In this document: piece after piece, positions 32,704-42,161 of the stretch
Layout of the letters: each line of letters begins with the position of its first letter
Position numbering within the stretch: position 1 is the first letter of the stretch
DNA from: Lacrimispora sphenoides JCM 1415
GTDB taxonomy: Bacteria; Bacillota; Clostridia; Lachnospirales; Lachnospiraceae
Direction of reading: 5' to 3'
DNA: 64,000 bases
Assembly (NCBI RefSeq): GCF_900105615.1
Contig: NZ_LT630003.1
Coordinates: 434,001 to 498,000, forward strand
Translations under genes and position numbers: made by a program
Notes under the pieces: generated by a model
What the model saw: only the letters and a program-made list of their open reading frames with translations
Told to the model about the DNA's origin: nothing
Databases searched by the model: none

Positions 32704-33258
32704 ATGAACCAAAAGCGCATGATAGATTTAGAGGCAGCAGCAGTCTGGTTAACATTATCTTGGGTGACATGGTCGTATCCAAATCAGTTCCAAGGCCAGA
32801 GAGCGGTGATGTGGGCCGCTGTCATCCTGACATGTGTATTTCTAGTTCTGGCGTTAAAGGACCGGAGGCGAAAAGGATCGGTAGGACGGATCCCCAGCGG
32901 TCTGCCGACAGATTCGGAATTGATAACAGAGCTTGTGCTGTTAAGTGAAGAGGATAAGTCTCGGATGGTCTGGGAACTGTATGGAAAAACCACTGCGGTA
33001 ATCGGACGTGATGTAAAGGAAAATCATGTGGATGTGGATTTGAGCGGCAGCTCTTTTGCCAGTATGGTGGACATCGAGCATGCGGTGCTAAACTTTTCCT
33101 CTGGAAACTGGTATGTGGAGGATTTGGGCAGTGCCAATGGGATTAGCGTGAGAAAAGCTGGGGACGGCCGGCTTTACAGACTATCGGCCGATACTCCATG
33201 CCGACTGGATCGGGGGGACTGTTTGTATGTTGGGCTGAACCGGCTGTTGCTGCGATAA
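32704..33258 (+). CDS. Membrane-anchored FHA-domain protein
   Basis: ATG at 32704 is preceded by GGGAGGAAAGAAG. The 184-residue product has two N-terminal spans (about residues 12-28 and 33-50) and an FHA domain at about 95-184. Landmarks are VIGRD, the Ser/His strip SMVDIEHAVLNF and VEDLGSANGISV. FHA domains bind phosphothreonine; in T6SS, Fha proteins switch assembly on after PpkA phosphorylation. The usual SxxH is altered (DIEH), so binding may be weaker. Membrane attachment would recruit a phosphorylated partner to the site of assembly. Confidence 0.78.
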   Translation: MNQKRMIDLEAAAVWLTLSWVTWSYPNQFQGQRAVMWAAVILTCVFLVLALKDRRRKGSVGRIPSGLPTDSELITELVLLSEEDKSRMVWELYGKTTAVIGRDVKENHVDVDLSGSSFASMVDIEHAVLNFSSGNWYVEDLGSANGISVRKAGDGRLYRLSADTPCRLDRGDCLYVGLNRLLLR

Positions 33259-33334
33259 ACCTAATATTAACAGCCGGAGGCCGGCAGGATACAGGAATAA
33301 ATGTTGAAAAGAAGAGAAAAAGGAGCTGAAGATA

Positions 33335-33871
33335 ATGAGCAATCTGATCCGGTGCCAGAACGGGCATCTATTTTCATCGAGGAGATATGGGACAGTATGT
33401 CCGTACTGTAATATTGAAACTGCTACCAAAGAAAAACAGGAAACAGGCGGTAAAAGCGGGGAGGAGCTGGAGGAACTCCTGTTTGTTCAGGAGATATCCC
33501 CGGTATGCGGTTGGATTGTCTGCATCTCCGGTCCCAGGCAGGGGAAGGACTATAAGATCAAGTCCGGAAAGAACTTTGTGGGCCGGGCGGATGATATGGA
33601 TATACAGATATTGGGTGATAATAAGATTTCCCGCAGGAATCACGGGGTAATCGTGTTTGACCCGAAAAAGAAGGAAACCGTTCTTCTGCCGGGGGACAGT
33701 AATGGACTTGTGTACCATAATGATGCGGCTGTCTATACCCCAACCATATTAAATTCCTTTGATGTGATTGAAATGGGTGACAGCAAGTTTGTATTCGTTC
33801 CCTTCTGCGGAGAGAATTTCATGTGGAATGATAAAGGCAGGAATACGCCGGATAGAGGGCAGGAACAGTAA
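33335..33871 (+). CDS. Zinc-ribbon plus FHA protein
   Basis: The 178-residue protein has an N-terminal treble-clef-like pair (RCQNGHLFSS and CPYCN, residues 7-30), a linker, and a full FHA domain at about 60-160. The latter shows FVGRADDMDIQI, KISRRNHGVIVF and SNGLVYHN, all the usual phosphothreonine contacts. It is soluble, unlike the membrane FHA protein upstream, so the two may act at different places. AAAAGGAGCTGAAGATA precedes the start. The next gene, a PP2C phosphatase, begins 15 bases later, completing the reader-and-eraser set of a phosphorylation switch. Confidence 0.82.
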   Translation: MSNLIRCQNGHLFSSRRYGTVCPYCNIETATKEKQETGGKSGEELEELLFVQEISPVCGWIVCISGPRQGKDYKIKSGKNFVGRADDMDIQILGDNKISRRNHGVIVFDPKKKETVLLPGDSNGLVYHNDAAVYTPTILNSFDVIEMGDSKFVFVPFCGENFMWNDKGRNTPDRGQEQ

Positions 33872-33886
33872 GGATGGGAGGAAACC

Positions 33887-34723
33887 ATGACAATTCCTGG
33901 ATACATAGCCATTGCTTTAGGGACAGCCGGCAGTGGCCTGACATTATACCGGTTTTGGTTGTCGGTAGCTTTAGGGAGAAAAGAACAATTGAAAAGCTGT
34001 GAAATGGCAGCAAGTATGACCATCGGAACTCGTGAGATTCAGGAGGATTCCTATGGGTTCGTGGAGTCGGAGGAAGGGCTGATTGCAGTCCTTGCTGACG
34101 GACAGGGTAAGCATTATGGAGGAAAGATCGCCAGCAGGACGGCCGTGGAGGTATTCCAGGACATATTCCGGGACAACAATGCATTCTACAATCCCCAGTA
34201 TTATTTTCGAAAGGCATTCCAGGGAGCAAACAGGGAAATCCTGAAGCAGCTGGAGGAAAATCAGGGCTGCGCCTCTGTGGCAGCCGCATTAATCAGGGAA
34301 CGGAAACTCTATTATGCTACGGCAGGCAATATAAAGATTGCTGTCTACCGGAATAAGGAACTGGTTCCGGTAACTGCAGGTCATACGATCAATGTGCTGG
34401 CCAGACAGAAATTCATGGAAGGTAAGCTGACCAGACTGGAAGCGGTTTCCCTTTTGGAGCATCATCGACTGTATAACTATGTGGGTCAGGACGGATTTCA
34501 TGATGTTGAATTTTTTGATACCCCTATTGCGCTTAACAGTGGAGAATATGTCCTTCTTATGAGCGATGGACTATATGAAGGGGTGAAGTGGAAGGATATC
34601 GAGGAATGCCTTGAAGAGACAGGAACATCTCAGGAGAAAGCATTCCGGTTGGTAGAAATGATCAACACGAGCCAGGAAGAGGATAAGGATAATTCGTCCG
34701 TTGTAATAATCCGAGTCAGATGA
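33887..34723 (+). CDS. Membrane-linked PP2C-like Ser/Thr phosphatase
   Basis: A 278-residue protein with one N-terminal span (about 3-24) followed by a PP2C fold. Metal-site strips are REIQEDSYGF, VLADGQGKHYGGKIAS (the DGxGxxxxG motif), LLMSDGLYEGV and DNSSVVIIRV. PppA-type PP2C phosphatases switch T6SS off by removing the phosphate read by FHA proteins. It follows the zinc-FHA gene closely and precedes a second PP2C-like gene. All key acidic residues seem present, so it is probably active. Confidence 0.82.
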   Translation: MTIPGYIAIALGTAGSGLTLYRFWLSVALGRKEQLKSCEMAASMTIGTREIQEDSYGFVESEEGLIAVLADGQGKHYGGKIASRTAVEVFQDIFRDNNAFYNPQYYFRKAFQGANREILKQLEENQGCASVAAALIRERKLYYATAGNIKIAVYRNKELVPVTAGHTINVLARQKFMEGKLTRLEAVSLLEHHRLYNYVGQDGFHDVEFFDTPIALNSGEYVLLMSDGLYEGVKWKDIEECLEETGTSQEKAFRLVEMINTSQEEDKDNSSVVIIRVR

Positions 34724-34766
34724 AAGACCAAAGGGACAGGAAAAAGGTGCAGGAGGTTCATACAGG

Positions 34767-36677
34767 ATGAGGAAGCAGAACAGTACGTTCAAGACGGCAT
34801 TTATTTCGGAGGCGGGCTCTGAGCTGGAAAACAACGATTATTTTGCATTCGTAGAACTGGAACAATATGGATGTTATGTGATTGCGGATGGGTTAAATGA
34901 AATACCGGATGCCAAGAGTGCCAGGCTGGCTATTGAAACGGTGCTTCTGGCATTTCAGGAAAATCCTTCTATCAAAAAAAGGGCGGTCCTTTCTTATTTA
35001 AAAGTAGCGGACAAGGCACTTAGGGAGGCGGACAGCCGGAAACGGCTGAAGGCTTCTGTTGCCGTAATCGTGACGGATTATGCAAAGATCCGCTACGGCT
35101 ATGCAGGAAATACCAGGCTTTTCCTATATCGGGATGGGAAGATGAAAGAACAGACGCAGGATATGTCTTTGGGAAACGATTTAAAGAAGGAGAAAAAACT
35201 TCCTGAGGATGTGCTTGCCAGACATGAGGAGCGGAATAACCTATATACTTATTTTGGTCAGGGAAAAGGGTTTACCCCATACGTGTCTAAAAAGATAAAG
35301 CTGGTAAACGGAGATATTCTTGCGCTGTATACACGTGGCATATGGGAAAATTTAGACGGCGGAGAGTTAAATGATGTATTTTCTGAGGCTAAAGGGGAAC
35401 CCCAGGAGAGCCTGGACAGCATTGAAGATCTGCTTTTGTCCAGACAGCCCAAAGAACTGGGGAATTACACGTTTGCTGCTATTTTTGTAGGCAAAGTATT
35501 TCTGAACCCTAATCAAAAGAAACGTATTAATAAGATGATTACGGTGGGTACTGCTATTCTGACACTTGTACTGGTTGGGAGCCTGATCTTATTTATCTTT
35601 TATAGGCAAAGGCAGGCTCAGATTGCAAATATGGAACAGAAATATTTTAATACCATTGAATATATCCAGGACAATAATTATCTGCGTGCAAAGATCGAGT
35701 GCGAAGAGGCATTGAAGGTAGCGGAGAAGCTGAAAGATAAGAAGCGGATACGGGAAATTTACGATTACCAGAAGCTGATTGAGGCAGTGAACGCTGCGGA
35801 CAGCGCTTATAGTAATAAGAAATATGAAGAGGCCCAGACAGGCTATACAACGGCAAAGGAACGGTCCCGGTACGCGGACCGGATTGCAGATGAATATATA
35901 AATAAGCAGCTTGACATGATCACTGATTATCGTTCCGTGTTTGACTATATCCAATTGGGGGACATCCTGGTGGCCCAGGGGGATTATGCAAGGGCAGAGG
36001 AAAAATACTTACAGGCTAAGAGCCTGGCTACGAGGAGCTATTTTGAGGAAGGTCGCAAGGATGCAATAAAGGCATTAGAGGACATGTATGCCAGCCGTGA
36101 CAAGGCAGAAGAGGCAGACACCCAGGAAGCAAAGGCAAAAGCATCTGATGAGACAGGAGCGGCACAACTTGCCTCTCAAGGGGATAAGGCGTTCTCGGAG
36201 GGAGATTATGAAGGAGCAAAGGCTTATTATGCTATGGCCCTCGAGAAATATCAACAATTGGGAGATATGGTTCATGGGGATCTAGTCCAGACCAGGATTG
36301 CTTCCAGCGAACAGAAATCTACAGAAAGCAAAGAGAAGGAACAACAGGCAGAGGGGTATGTGAAAGCCGGCAGGGAACAAGAAATAACAGGCGATAAGCT
36401 GGAGGCAAAAAAACAGTATCTGCTTGCAAAAAACCTTTACAAGGAATTGAAGCTGGACGGCAAGGTAACGGAAATAGAGGGACTATTGGAGCTTCTGGAT
36501 ATAGCTGCCATGCAGGAGAATGTAAAAAAAGAAAGCAAGATGTCTGCTGAAAATAATGGTCAGAAGGAAAGCCTTCCGTCAGGAGAAGACTCTGATGTGA
36601 TAAAAAAGGAAGGTGGAGAGATCGGACCAGGAGTAAGGGGCTTAGAGGCCCCCAAAAAACCGAAGGATCAGCAGTGA
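34767..36677 (+). CDS. PP2C-like domain, membrane span and TPR-type coiled repeat protein
   Basis: The 636-residue protein has a cytoplasmic PP2C-like domain at about 1-245, a span at about 254-279 and a long helical outer part. The PP2C domain keeps ENNDYFAFVE, VIADGLNEIPDAKSARLA and YAGNTRLFLY, but the DG-x-G loop reads DGLNE and the last Asp motif reads LGNYTFAAI. It is likely a non-catalytic pseudophosphatase. The outer part (about 285-560) has TPR-like repeats such as GDYARAEEKYLQAKSLA and GDYEGAKAYYAMALEKY. A scaffold linking phosphorylation state with envelope structures is inferred. The stop overlaps the frame of the next gene. Confidence 0.75.
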   Translation: MRKQNSTFKTAFISEAGSELENNDYFAFVELEQYGCYVIADGLNEIPDAKSARLAIETVLLAFQENPSIKKRAVLSYLKVADKALREADSRKRLKASVAVIVTDYAKIRYGYAGNTRLFLYRDGKMKEQTQDMSLGNDLKKEKKLPEDVLARHEERNNLYTYFGQGKGFTPYVSKKIKLVNGDILALYTRGIWENLDGGELNDVFSEAKGEPQESLDSIEDLLLSRQPKELGNYTFAAIFVGKVFLNPNQKKRINKMITVGTAILTLVLVGSLILFIFYRQRQAQIANMEQKYFNTIEYIQDNNYLRAKIECEEALKVAEKLKDKKRIREIYDYQKLIEAVNAADSAYSNKKYEEAQTGYTTAKERSRYADRIADEYINKQLDMITDYRSVFDYIQLGDILVAQGDYARAEEKYLQAKSLATRSYFEEGRKDAIKALEDMYASRDKAEEADTQEAKAKASDETGAAQLASQGDKAFSEGDYEGAKAYYAMALEKYQQLGDMVHGDLVQTRIASSEQKSTESKEKEQQAEGYVKAGREQEITGDKLEAKKQYLLAKNLYKELKLDGKVTEIEGLLELLDIAAMQENVKKESKMSAENNGQKESLPSGEDSDVIKKEGGEIGPGVRGLEAPKKPKDQQ

Positions 36678-36691
36678 TTGGAGGTGGCAGA

Positions 36692-38017
36692 GTGGATAAA
36701 TGGGATGATAATAATCTATCAGATATATTAGAATATCCATTTGATTTTGAACGCTACATAGAGGAACGTTTACGGGAAATTGATGATCTGGATGAAAGAC
36801 GGTTTGCCAAGACCGTCCTGTTAGATGGTTTGGGAAAACTGATACAATGTACGGAAAGTAAATACCGGGAGCTGGAGCGCCGGGTATATGAGGAGGTTGA
36901 GACCCGGGATAATCAGTATGAAACGGTCATGACGGTGGTTTGCCGGGATCATTATGATCCTACAAACGGAACTCTTTTTCCTGTAATTGACATGGACTTA
37001 GAGACAGAAAACCTGGCGGAGCAGCTATGTGCTGAAGGGAAAGTCTATCTTGGGACCATTTTTCTAAAGGCGGATGAAGAGGCGAACCGTCGGTTTCGGG
37101 CAGCAGGTCCGTTTGCCGGTACTCTTTTGTGGAAAGGAGAGGAACAAGATGCAGCTTTTCTTGCCTGCCCGGCGGGAAGGTATCGGGATAGGATGGAACA
37201 GATTTATCAGGTGTTTCAGGATAATCATATTTTGTGGGAAACCATTAACACAGGATTTCTGGACAAATTCTACGATGTGTATCTGGATACATGGGGATCT
37301 ATCGGCAGTATAGATTTAAAACCCGGTGAGGTGTCCCTTAAAGAGGCCATCATAAAGCTGGGAGAATTCGCAGTTGCCGTCCGGCATGACATTATTCCTC
37401 TTTGGAACATGGAATGGATCAGTTTTGACAGTGCCGACTTTATGCTCCCTTGTATCAGCGGAACCTATTACGAGCATGAATTTTCTTTAAAGGATGCCGA
37501 GGAAAAGGATGGTTATCTGATCCAGACTAATGAGGAAATCCTGGAGATTCGCCATGAAAAAGAAAAAATCATCATCAAATCTCAGAAGGAAACCTTTGAA
37601 GGCTGGAAGGCATTGCACATCATCCAGAGGAAAACCGTCCGGTCTTTAGATTATAATGAGCCGCTTCTCACGAATCATAAACGTGATACATTCTTCCGCC
37701 GGTATTCGGAGAATCGTTCCGTGCAGCTCATGACAAAGACGGATCTCTTTCGGCGGATCATGGAGCTTGACATTAGGGAGTACATCGAGGTGGTTGGATA
37801 TGAAATCTGTGACAATGGAAAAGAGTATCCGGCGGAGGAGGGAATGAACTGGTTTGTGAAGGATGAGTTGTTTCCCATGGAAAGCCGGAAGGTCTTGCTG
37901 TTAAAGTTTGAGGAAAAAAAGCCAGAATGCTTTTTGAATGACAGCATGGTGCGTTTTGTTATATCTCAAATACAGATGGAAATCAGTGAGTACCGATGCA
38001 TAGGGGTGATGGCATGA
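36692..38017 (+). CDS. Candidate baseplate or structural protein of the injection system
   Basis: GTG at 36692 is served by GGAGGTGGCAGA; an earlier GTG at 36674 overlaps the previous stop without a site. The 441-residue soluble protein is helical in its first 60 residues (YIEERLREIDDLDERRFAK) and mixed beta beyond. No named family is evident. Its place among the FHA/PP2C genes and the following wedge-like gene, with a 4-base overlap (ATGA), suggests a structural part such as TssF, TssG or TssK, or the tail completion protein. The C-terminal part has alternating beta strips. The call is positional. Confidence 0.45.
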   Translation: MDKWDDNNLSDILEYPFDFERYIEERLREIDDLDERRFAKTVLLDGLGKLIQCTESKYRELERRVYEEVETRDNQYETVMTVVCRDHYDPTNGTLFPVIDMDLETENLAEQLCAEGKVYLGTIFLKADEEANRRFRAAGPFAGTLLWKGEEQDAAFLACPAGRYRDRMEQIYQVFQDNHILWETINTGFLDKFYDVYLDTWGSIGSIDLKPGEVSLKEAIIKLGEFAVAVRHDIIPLWNMEWISFDSADFMLPCISGTYYEHEFSLKDAEEKDGYLIQTNEEILEIRHEKEKIIIKSQKETFEGWKALHIIQRKTVRSLDYNEPLLTNHKRDTFFRRYSENRSVQLMTKTDLFRRIMELDIREYIEVVGYEICDNGKEYPAEEGMNWFVKDELFPMESRKVLLLKFEEKKPECFLNDSMVRFVISQIQMEISEYRCIGVMA

Positions 38018-38706
38018 ACTATATTTGGGAGGCGGCTCTGGCAGCAGACAGAGCTGGGACTGAGAGAGAAGCAGTGAGGTTTATCTCTGTTAGAAATGGA
38101 AGCCCTTATGCCGAGGTGGTGTTAGAAAATATCAACAGCCTTGAGCTGGAACGACCGGAGGTAGAGGTTAATCCTCTTTACCGGTTTTCCAGGGAGTTTT
38201 CGGGAGTGTTTGACATCAATAATGAGGGATACCAAAAGACCAGGGAACTGTTTTTTGATGTGGCGATGCACTATATGGTGCAATTGGATCTGCGTCAGGG
38301 GCTTTCAAAACAAGAGTATGCCCTGCGTTTTCTATTGAAAGACTTACTAGAGGGGGTGTGTGGGAGTCAGGCAGCTAGTGTTATCAAGGGGTTTGAAAAA
38401 GAGAAAACCAGGCGGCTTCTACGTCTGATCTTAAAGCTGTACCAGTGTGGAAGCTCTATTTATCTTTTCAGAGAGGTTATGCGGTGCATGTATCCGGATT
38501 CTATGGTATATGCCAGCAATGAGGCGGTGCGTCAGGTGTTGATATATGTAGGAGCCAAAGAAACGGATGTTGAACGGGAGCGGTTGGAATTTCTTTGGGG
38601 TATGTTCCTGCCTGTTAATTTTGAGGTGTTCCTGTTTTGGGAGCACCATTTTGGGATTCTTGACGTGGAAGAGACTATGAGATTGGATGAGATAATATTA
38701 TTTTAG
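38014..38706 (+). CDS. Candidate baseplate-wedge protein
   Basis: ATG at 38014 overlaps the preceding TGA (ATGA); GGGGTGAT lies just before it. The 230-residue protein has a beta-type opening (FISVRNGSPYAEVVLENI, about 22-40), a middle NPLYRFSREFSGVFD, and helices such as LRQGLSKQEYALRFLLKD. The make-up resembles phage-type wedge proteins but no family match is certain. It is the last GC-richer backbone gene before the spike and effector region; 138 AT-rich non-coding bases follow. Confidence 0.45.
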   Translation: MNYIWEAALAADRAGTEREAVRFISVRNGSPYAEVVLENINSLELERPEVEVNPLYRFSREFSGVFDINNEGYQKTRELFFDVAMHYMVQLDLRQGLSKQEYALRFLLKDLLEGVCGSQAASVIKGFEKEKTRRLLRLILKLYQCGSSIYLFREVMRCMYPDSMVYASNEAVRQVLIYVGAKETDVERERLEFLWGMFLPVNFEVFLFWEHHFGILDVEETMRLDEIILF

Positions 38707-38844
38707 GCAATAGAAATAATACAGTTTTTATTGGATGAGTGGCAGATATTAACGATGTAATACTTCATATTTTTACGTTTATATATATTCAATATTTTTG
38801 GAAAAGGCTAGAAATATAAGAAATGGCAGGGGGGAAGACACTTA

Positions 38845-39375
38845 GTGAAATATTTTATACTCAAACCAGATGAAAATTTTTTTGATGGACCAATATTAAG
38901 GAATCAGAGAAATACATTTAATCATAGATGGATATGCAAAGAACATTTTTATAAAATACCAAAGAGAAATATTATTTCTGTTACCACTACAAAAGATACA
39001 ATATTTCCAGCCATCATCACTTCTCCATATTTGCTGGTATCGGAAGTGTTCCGATCTGTAATCGAAATGTATGGCGACATGGTTTTGGCAAAAGATGTTG
39101 TGTTAGTAGATTCTGAGAAAGGTTACATAAAGCAATATTTTATGGTTGTCTTGGAAGAGTTGGCTGGCGAGATTGAGACTGAAAAAAATGCAGGAGTTTT
39201 AAAAAAGACAATTATCCTTCGGAGTGAAGGGATACCTTTGAAAGAACGAAATATTTTTATGATGGAATTGGATAGATGCAGGGATATTGTTATTAGTTTG
39301 GATTTTGCAGAAAGTATATTAAGACGAAAGGTCCAGGGGATTTGTGTTGAGGAGATTGAACTGAGGGAAAAATAA
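38845..39375 (+). CDS. Imm11/DUF1629-like protein, possible orphan immunity protein
   Basis: GTG at 38845 follows AGGGGGGAAGACACTTA. The 176-residue soluble product starts VKYFILKPDENFFDGP, the type of opening seen in DUF1629/Imm11 immunity-like proteins, and has a mixed alpha-beta body with LDFAESILRRKVQGI near the end. No toxin partner is seen directly beside it. It may protect against an effector of a related strain, or bind a cargo of this cluster. It is the first AT-rich gene of the cargo stretch. The family call is only a resemblance. Confidence 0.4.
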   Translation: MKYFILKPDENFFDGPILRNQRNTFNHRWICKEHFYKIPKRNIISVTTTKDTIFPAIITSPYLLVSEVFRSVIEMYGDMVLAKDVVLVDSEKGYIKQYFMVVLEELAGEIETEKNAGVLKKTIILRSEGIPLKERNIFMMELDRCRDIVISLDFAESILRRKVQGICVEEIELREK

Positions 39376-39457
39376 AAGGGAGCTTAATGTCCGGGAATCC
39401 TATATATTTTGGCAGCTTGCCTGGATCTAATAAATCATCAGAAACAAAGGAGTAAAT

Positions 39458-40852
39458 ATGGGTGAGAGAAGAATAGCAATTAAACCATTTGAAATGATTT
39501 CTATATTAGATTATGTGGGAATACAGGAAGTGAATGAACACGGAATTGTAAAAGTTAAAGGGCTGATTCGGGCAGAGTATAAGGAAGAATATATCAGAAT
39601 GGCTGCTGGAGAAACATGGGTACAGATACTGGCATATGATGACAATGGAAATGAAAGCATCCTGTTTTATGGTGTACTTACAGATTTCAGCATTCAGTCG
39701 GCAGGAAACGGCTGTGTTATGGAACTGATTCTTTTTACTGGTACAAGGCTGATGGATTATAAAAAACATTTCAGAAGTTTTCAGAAAGATAGTTATACAT
39801 ACAAACAAATAGTGGAGATATGTAATGAAAGTTATTCTCAGTCAGGAGTGATTATGACGGAAGGAAAAGACAGTTTCCTGCCTGGTTTTGTTCTGCAGTA
39901 TGAAGAAACAGACTGGGAATTTCTGAAAAGAATTGCAAGTTTTCATAATACGGTAATTGTGCCAACATGCAAGGTAAAAGGAGAAAGATATTTTTTTGGA
40001 CTTCCAGATAGAAAGGCAATGATCGAATTTGATACAGAAGACTACACTGTTCGACAGGAAGCAGAAGAGTATACTCGTAAAAGTGCAGGAGGGCTAAATA
40101 TCGGAAAGGCAGACGCTGTCAGTTATATCGTAGAAAGCAGGGAGTTCTTTGAATTAGGGGATAAGGTAACTTTTCAAGGTATGAACTTATATGTGGCTAA
40201 GATTCAAACATCATGGTTGGGAAATGAGCTGTCACATAAATATTATTTAAGAACCCCAAAAGGGCTGAAAGTGATTAAGTCATATCTTGACGATATAATT
40301 GGACTGTCGTTGTTTGGAACTGTGACTGCGGTGAAAGATGAGCGGGTGAAAGTTTCAATCAGAGATGATGAAAATCGACAAAGTGGAAACCGGTGGTTTT
40401 CGTATTCAACAGTCTATTCCTCACCAGACGGCGCTGGCTGGTATTGTATGCCTGAGACAGGAGATACAGTGAGACTGTATTTTCCGTCAGAGGATGAAAC
40501 AAATGCATATGTAATCAGTGCATTTCAAGAAAATCAGGGGGCTGGGATAAGAAGAAATCCAGATAACAAGATTTGGAGAAATAAAAAAGGGAAAGAAATC
40601 CGCATAACGCCAGATCAGATTCTTATTACCAATAATAAAGGAATGTCTGTGGAGCTTTCTGACCGGAAAGGGATCAAAATCGTAAGTGATTCCTCAGTTT
40701 CCATAAAAGCGGCCGATGACATCTGTATCAACAGTATGAATGCGGGAGTAGAATTGTCTGCTTCGAACAGCATTGTATTAAGACAGGGAGATACTGTGAT
40801 GAGAATGGCAGATGGAATCTCCTTCAACGGTGCAAAAATTAATCTGCAATAG
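39458..40852 (+). CDS. VgrG/gp27-gp5-like spike protein 1
   Basis: A 464-residue protein with the gp27-type beta-barrel part at about 1-280, including ETDWEFLKRIASFHNTVI, the phage late-control D/VgrG strip. An OB fold lies at about 283-365 (LFGTVTAVKDERVKVSI, WYCMPETGDTVRLYFP). The C-terminal tail of short beta repeats (VELSDRKGIKIVSDSSVSIK and on) should form the needle. Three copies make the spike of contractile machines. It is shorter than Gram-negative VgrG. No effector domain is attached. GGAGTAAAT precedes the ATG at 39458. Confidence 0.85.
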   Translation: MGERRIAIKPFEMISILDYVGIQEVNEHGIVKVKGLIRAEYKEEYIRMAAGETWVQILAYDDNGNESILFYGVLTDFSIQSAGNGCVMELILFTGTRLMDYKKHFRSFQKDSYTYKQIVEICNESYSQSGVIMTEGKDSFLPGFVLQYEETDWEFLKRIASFHNTVIVPTCKVKGERYFFGLPDRKAMIEFDTEDYTVRQEAEEYTRKSAGGLNIGKADAVSYIVESREFFELGDKVTFQGMNLYVAKIQTSWLGNELSHKYYLRTPKGLKVIKSYLDDIIGLSLFGTVTAVKDERVKVSIRDDENRQSGNRWFSYSTVYSSPDGAGWYCMPETGDTVRLYFPSEDETNAYVISAFQENQGAGIRRNPDNKIWRNKKGKEIRITPDQILITNNKGMSVELSDRKGIKIVSDSSVSIKAADDICINSMNAGVELSASNSIVLRQGDTVMRMADGISFNGAKINLQ

Positions 40853-40863
40853 GATGGTGGAGT

Positions 40864-42150
40864 ATGAATATAAGGATTAATCAGGAAATTTCATTGGAAA
40901 CGGAAATTCCATTTCTATCAATTCAAGAGTTTTTCATGACATGGGAAATAAATAAACATTCAGAAGTAAATATATCAGGAATTATAAGAAGCAGTACAAA
41001 CAGGCTGTTAAATCATGATTATTCACAGGGAGAAATAAAGCTTATAATGGCTGGAAATGAAATGGAGGAAGCTTCTAAAGTACTGTTTTGTGGATTAGTT
41101 GAAACGTTTGATTGGAAATACAGTCATGGTGTAACACATATGATGGTAAAGGCAATATCTGCATCTGTACAGTTGGATGAAAAGAAAACCAGCTGCACGT
41201 TTCAGAATTCAAACAAAACATATGCAGAAGTGGCCAGAGATATGAGTAATTTGGTAAATGGGAAGGTAATATCAACTACGGGAAATGAGAAAATAGAAAA
41301 GCCAGTTATTTGCTATAAAGAAACCATTTGGGAATTTGAAAAAAGAATGGCGAGCCTGCAAAGCAGTTATATTATTTCAGATGTAGTAACTGGTCGTCCG
41401 AACATTTGGTTTGGAATGCGCAGAGGAGAAGAAATTAATGAGAAAGATCCGGATTTAAAGGTAGAGATTAAAAAGAATTATGCGGATGGAGAAAAAGGAA
41501 GAGCGATTCGACGTTATTGCATGGAAAGCAGAATCAGTTATTCATTGGGAGACTGGCTTCTTATTTATGAAAAAAAATGCGTAATCTATAAGAAAATTGT
41601 AAGACTGGAACATGGGGAGACCCGGTTTGTCTATTGGCTTTCGGAAGAGAAAGATTTAAAGACAGAACCCTACTATAATAGTAGATTTACAGGCATGGGA
41701 TTGATAGGAACAATTGAAAAGACGAATAAAGAAACATTCAGAATCCGATTTGATATGGATAACAAAAGAGGAGATTATTCTTATACATGGAGACCGGAAT
41801 CAGGAAATTCTTTATATGCTATGCCAGAAGAAGGCAGCAAAGTAGAGGTGCAGTTTATGAATCATGATGAGAAGCAGGGAATTGGCGTCAGGTGTTTGCA
41901 CAGCCTGAAAAATCAGGATGCGAACACCGAAAATAAGTTATTTGAAACATCTGAAGTAAAAATTGGCTTATTTAATGACAGCATCGAGCTGGCAACATCA
42001 GAGGAATCACTGAATATACTTGATGATTCCGTAATAGATATAGAAGGAGACAATCTGGCAATTAAATCTAGTGGAAAAGTAAAATTATATGCTAAGAATA
42101 TCAGGTTATCTGCTTCTACTGAGGTCAAAGCACTTACAGGTTTGCAATAA
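40864..42150 (+). CDS. VgrG/gp27-gp5-like spike protein 2
   Basis: A 428-residue homologue of the previous gene, starting 11 bases later. It keeps the gp27-type part (TIWEFEKRMASLQSSYII) and the OB fold (MGLIGTIEKTNKETFRIRF, LYAMPEEGSKVEVQF). The beta tail is shorter (NDSIELATSEESLNILDDSV). The two spikes differ throughout, so they are old paralogues, possibly carrying different cargo or forming a mixed trimer. The gene is followed after 11 bases by the candidate effector chaperone. Confidence 0.83.
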   Translation: MNIRINQEISLETEIPFLSIQEFFMTWEINKHSEVNISGIIRSSTNRLLNHDYSQGEIKLIMAGNEMEEASKVLFCGLVETFDWKYSHGVTHMMVKAISASVQLDEKKTSCTFQNSNKTYAEVARDMSNLVNGKVISTTGNEKIEKPVICYKETIWEFEKRMASLQSSYIISDVVTGRPNIWFGMRRGEEINEKDPDLKVEIKKNYADGEKGRAIRRYCMESRISYSLGDWLLIYEKKCVIYKKIVRLEHGETRFVYWLSEEKDLKTEPYYNSRFTGMGLIGTIEKTNKETFRIRFDMDNKRGDYSYTWRPESGNSLYAMPEEGSKVEVQFMNHDEKQGIGVRCLHSLKNQDANTENKLFETSEVKIGLFNDSIELATSEESLNILDDSVIDIEGDNLAIKSSGKVKLYAKNIRLSASTEVKALTGLQ

Positions 42151-42161
42151 GGAGATCAGAT

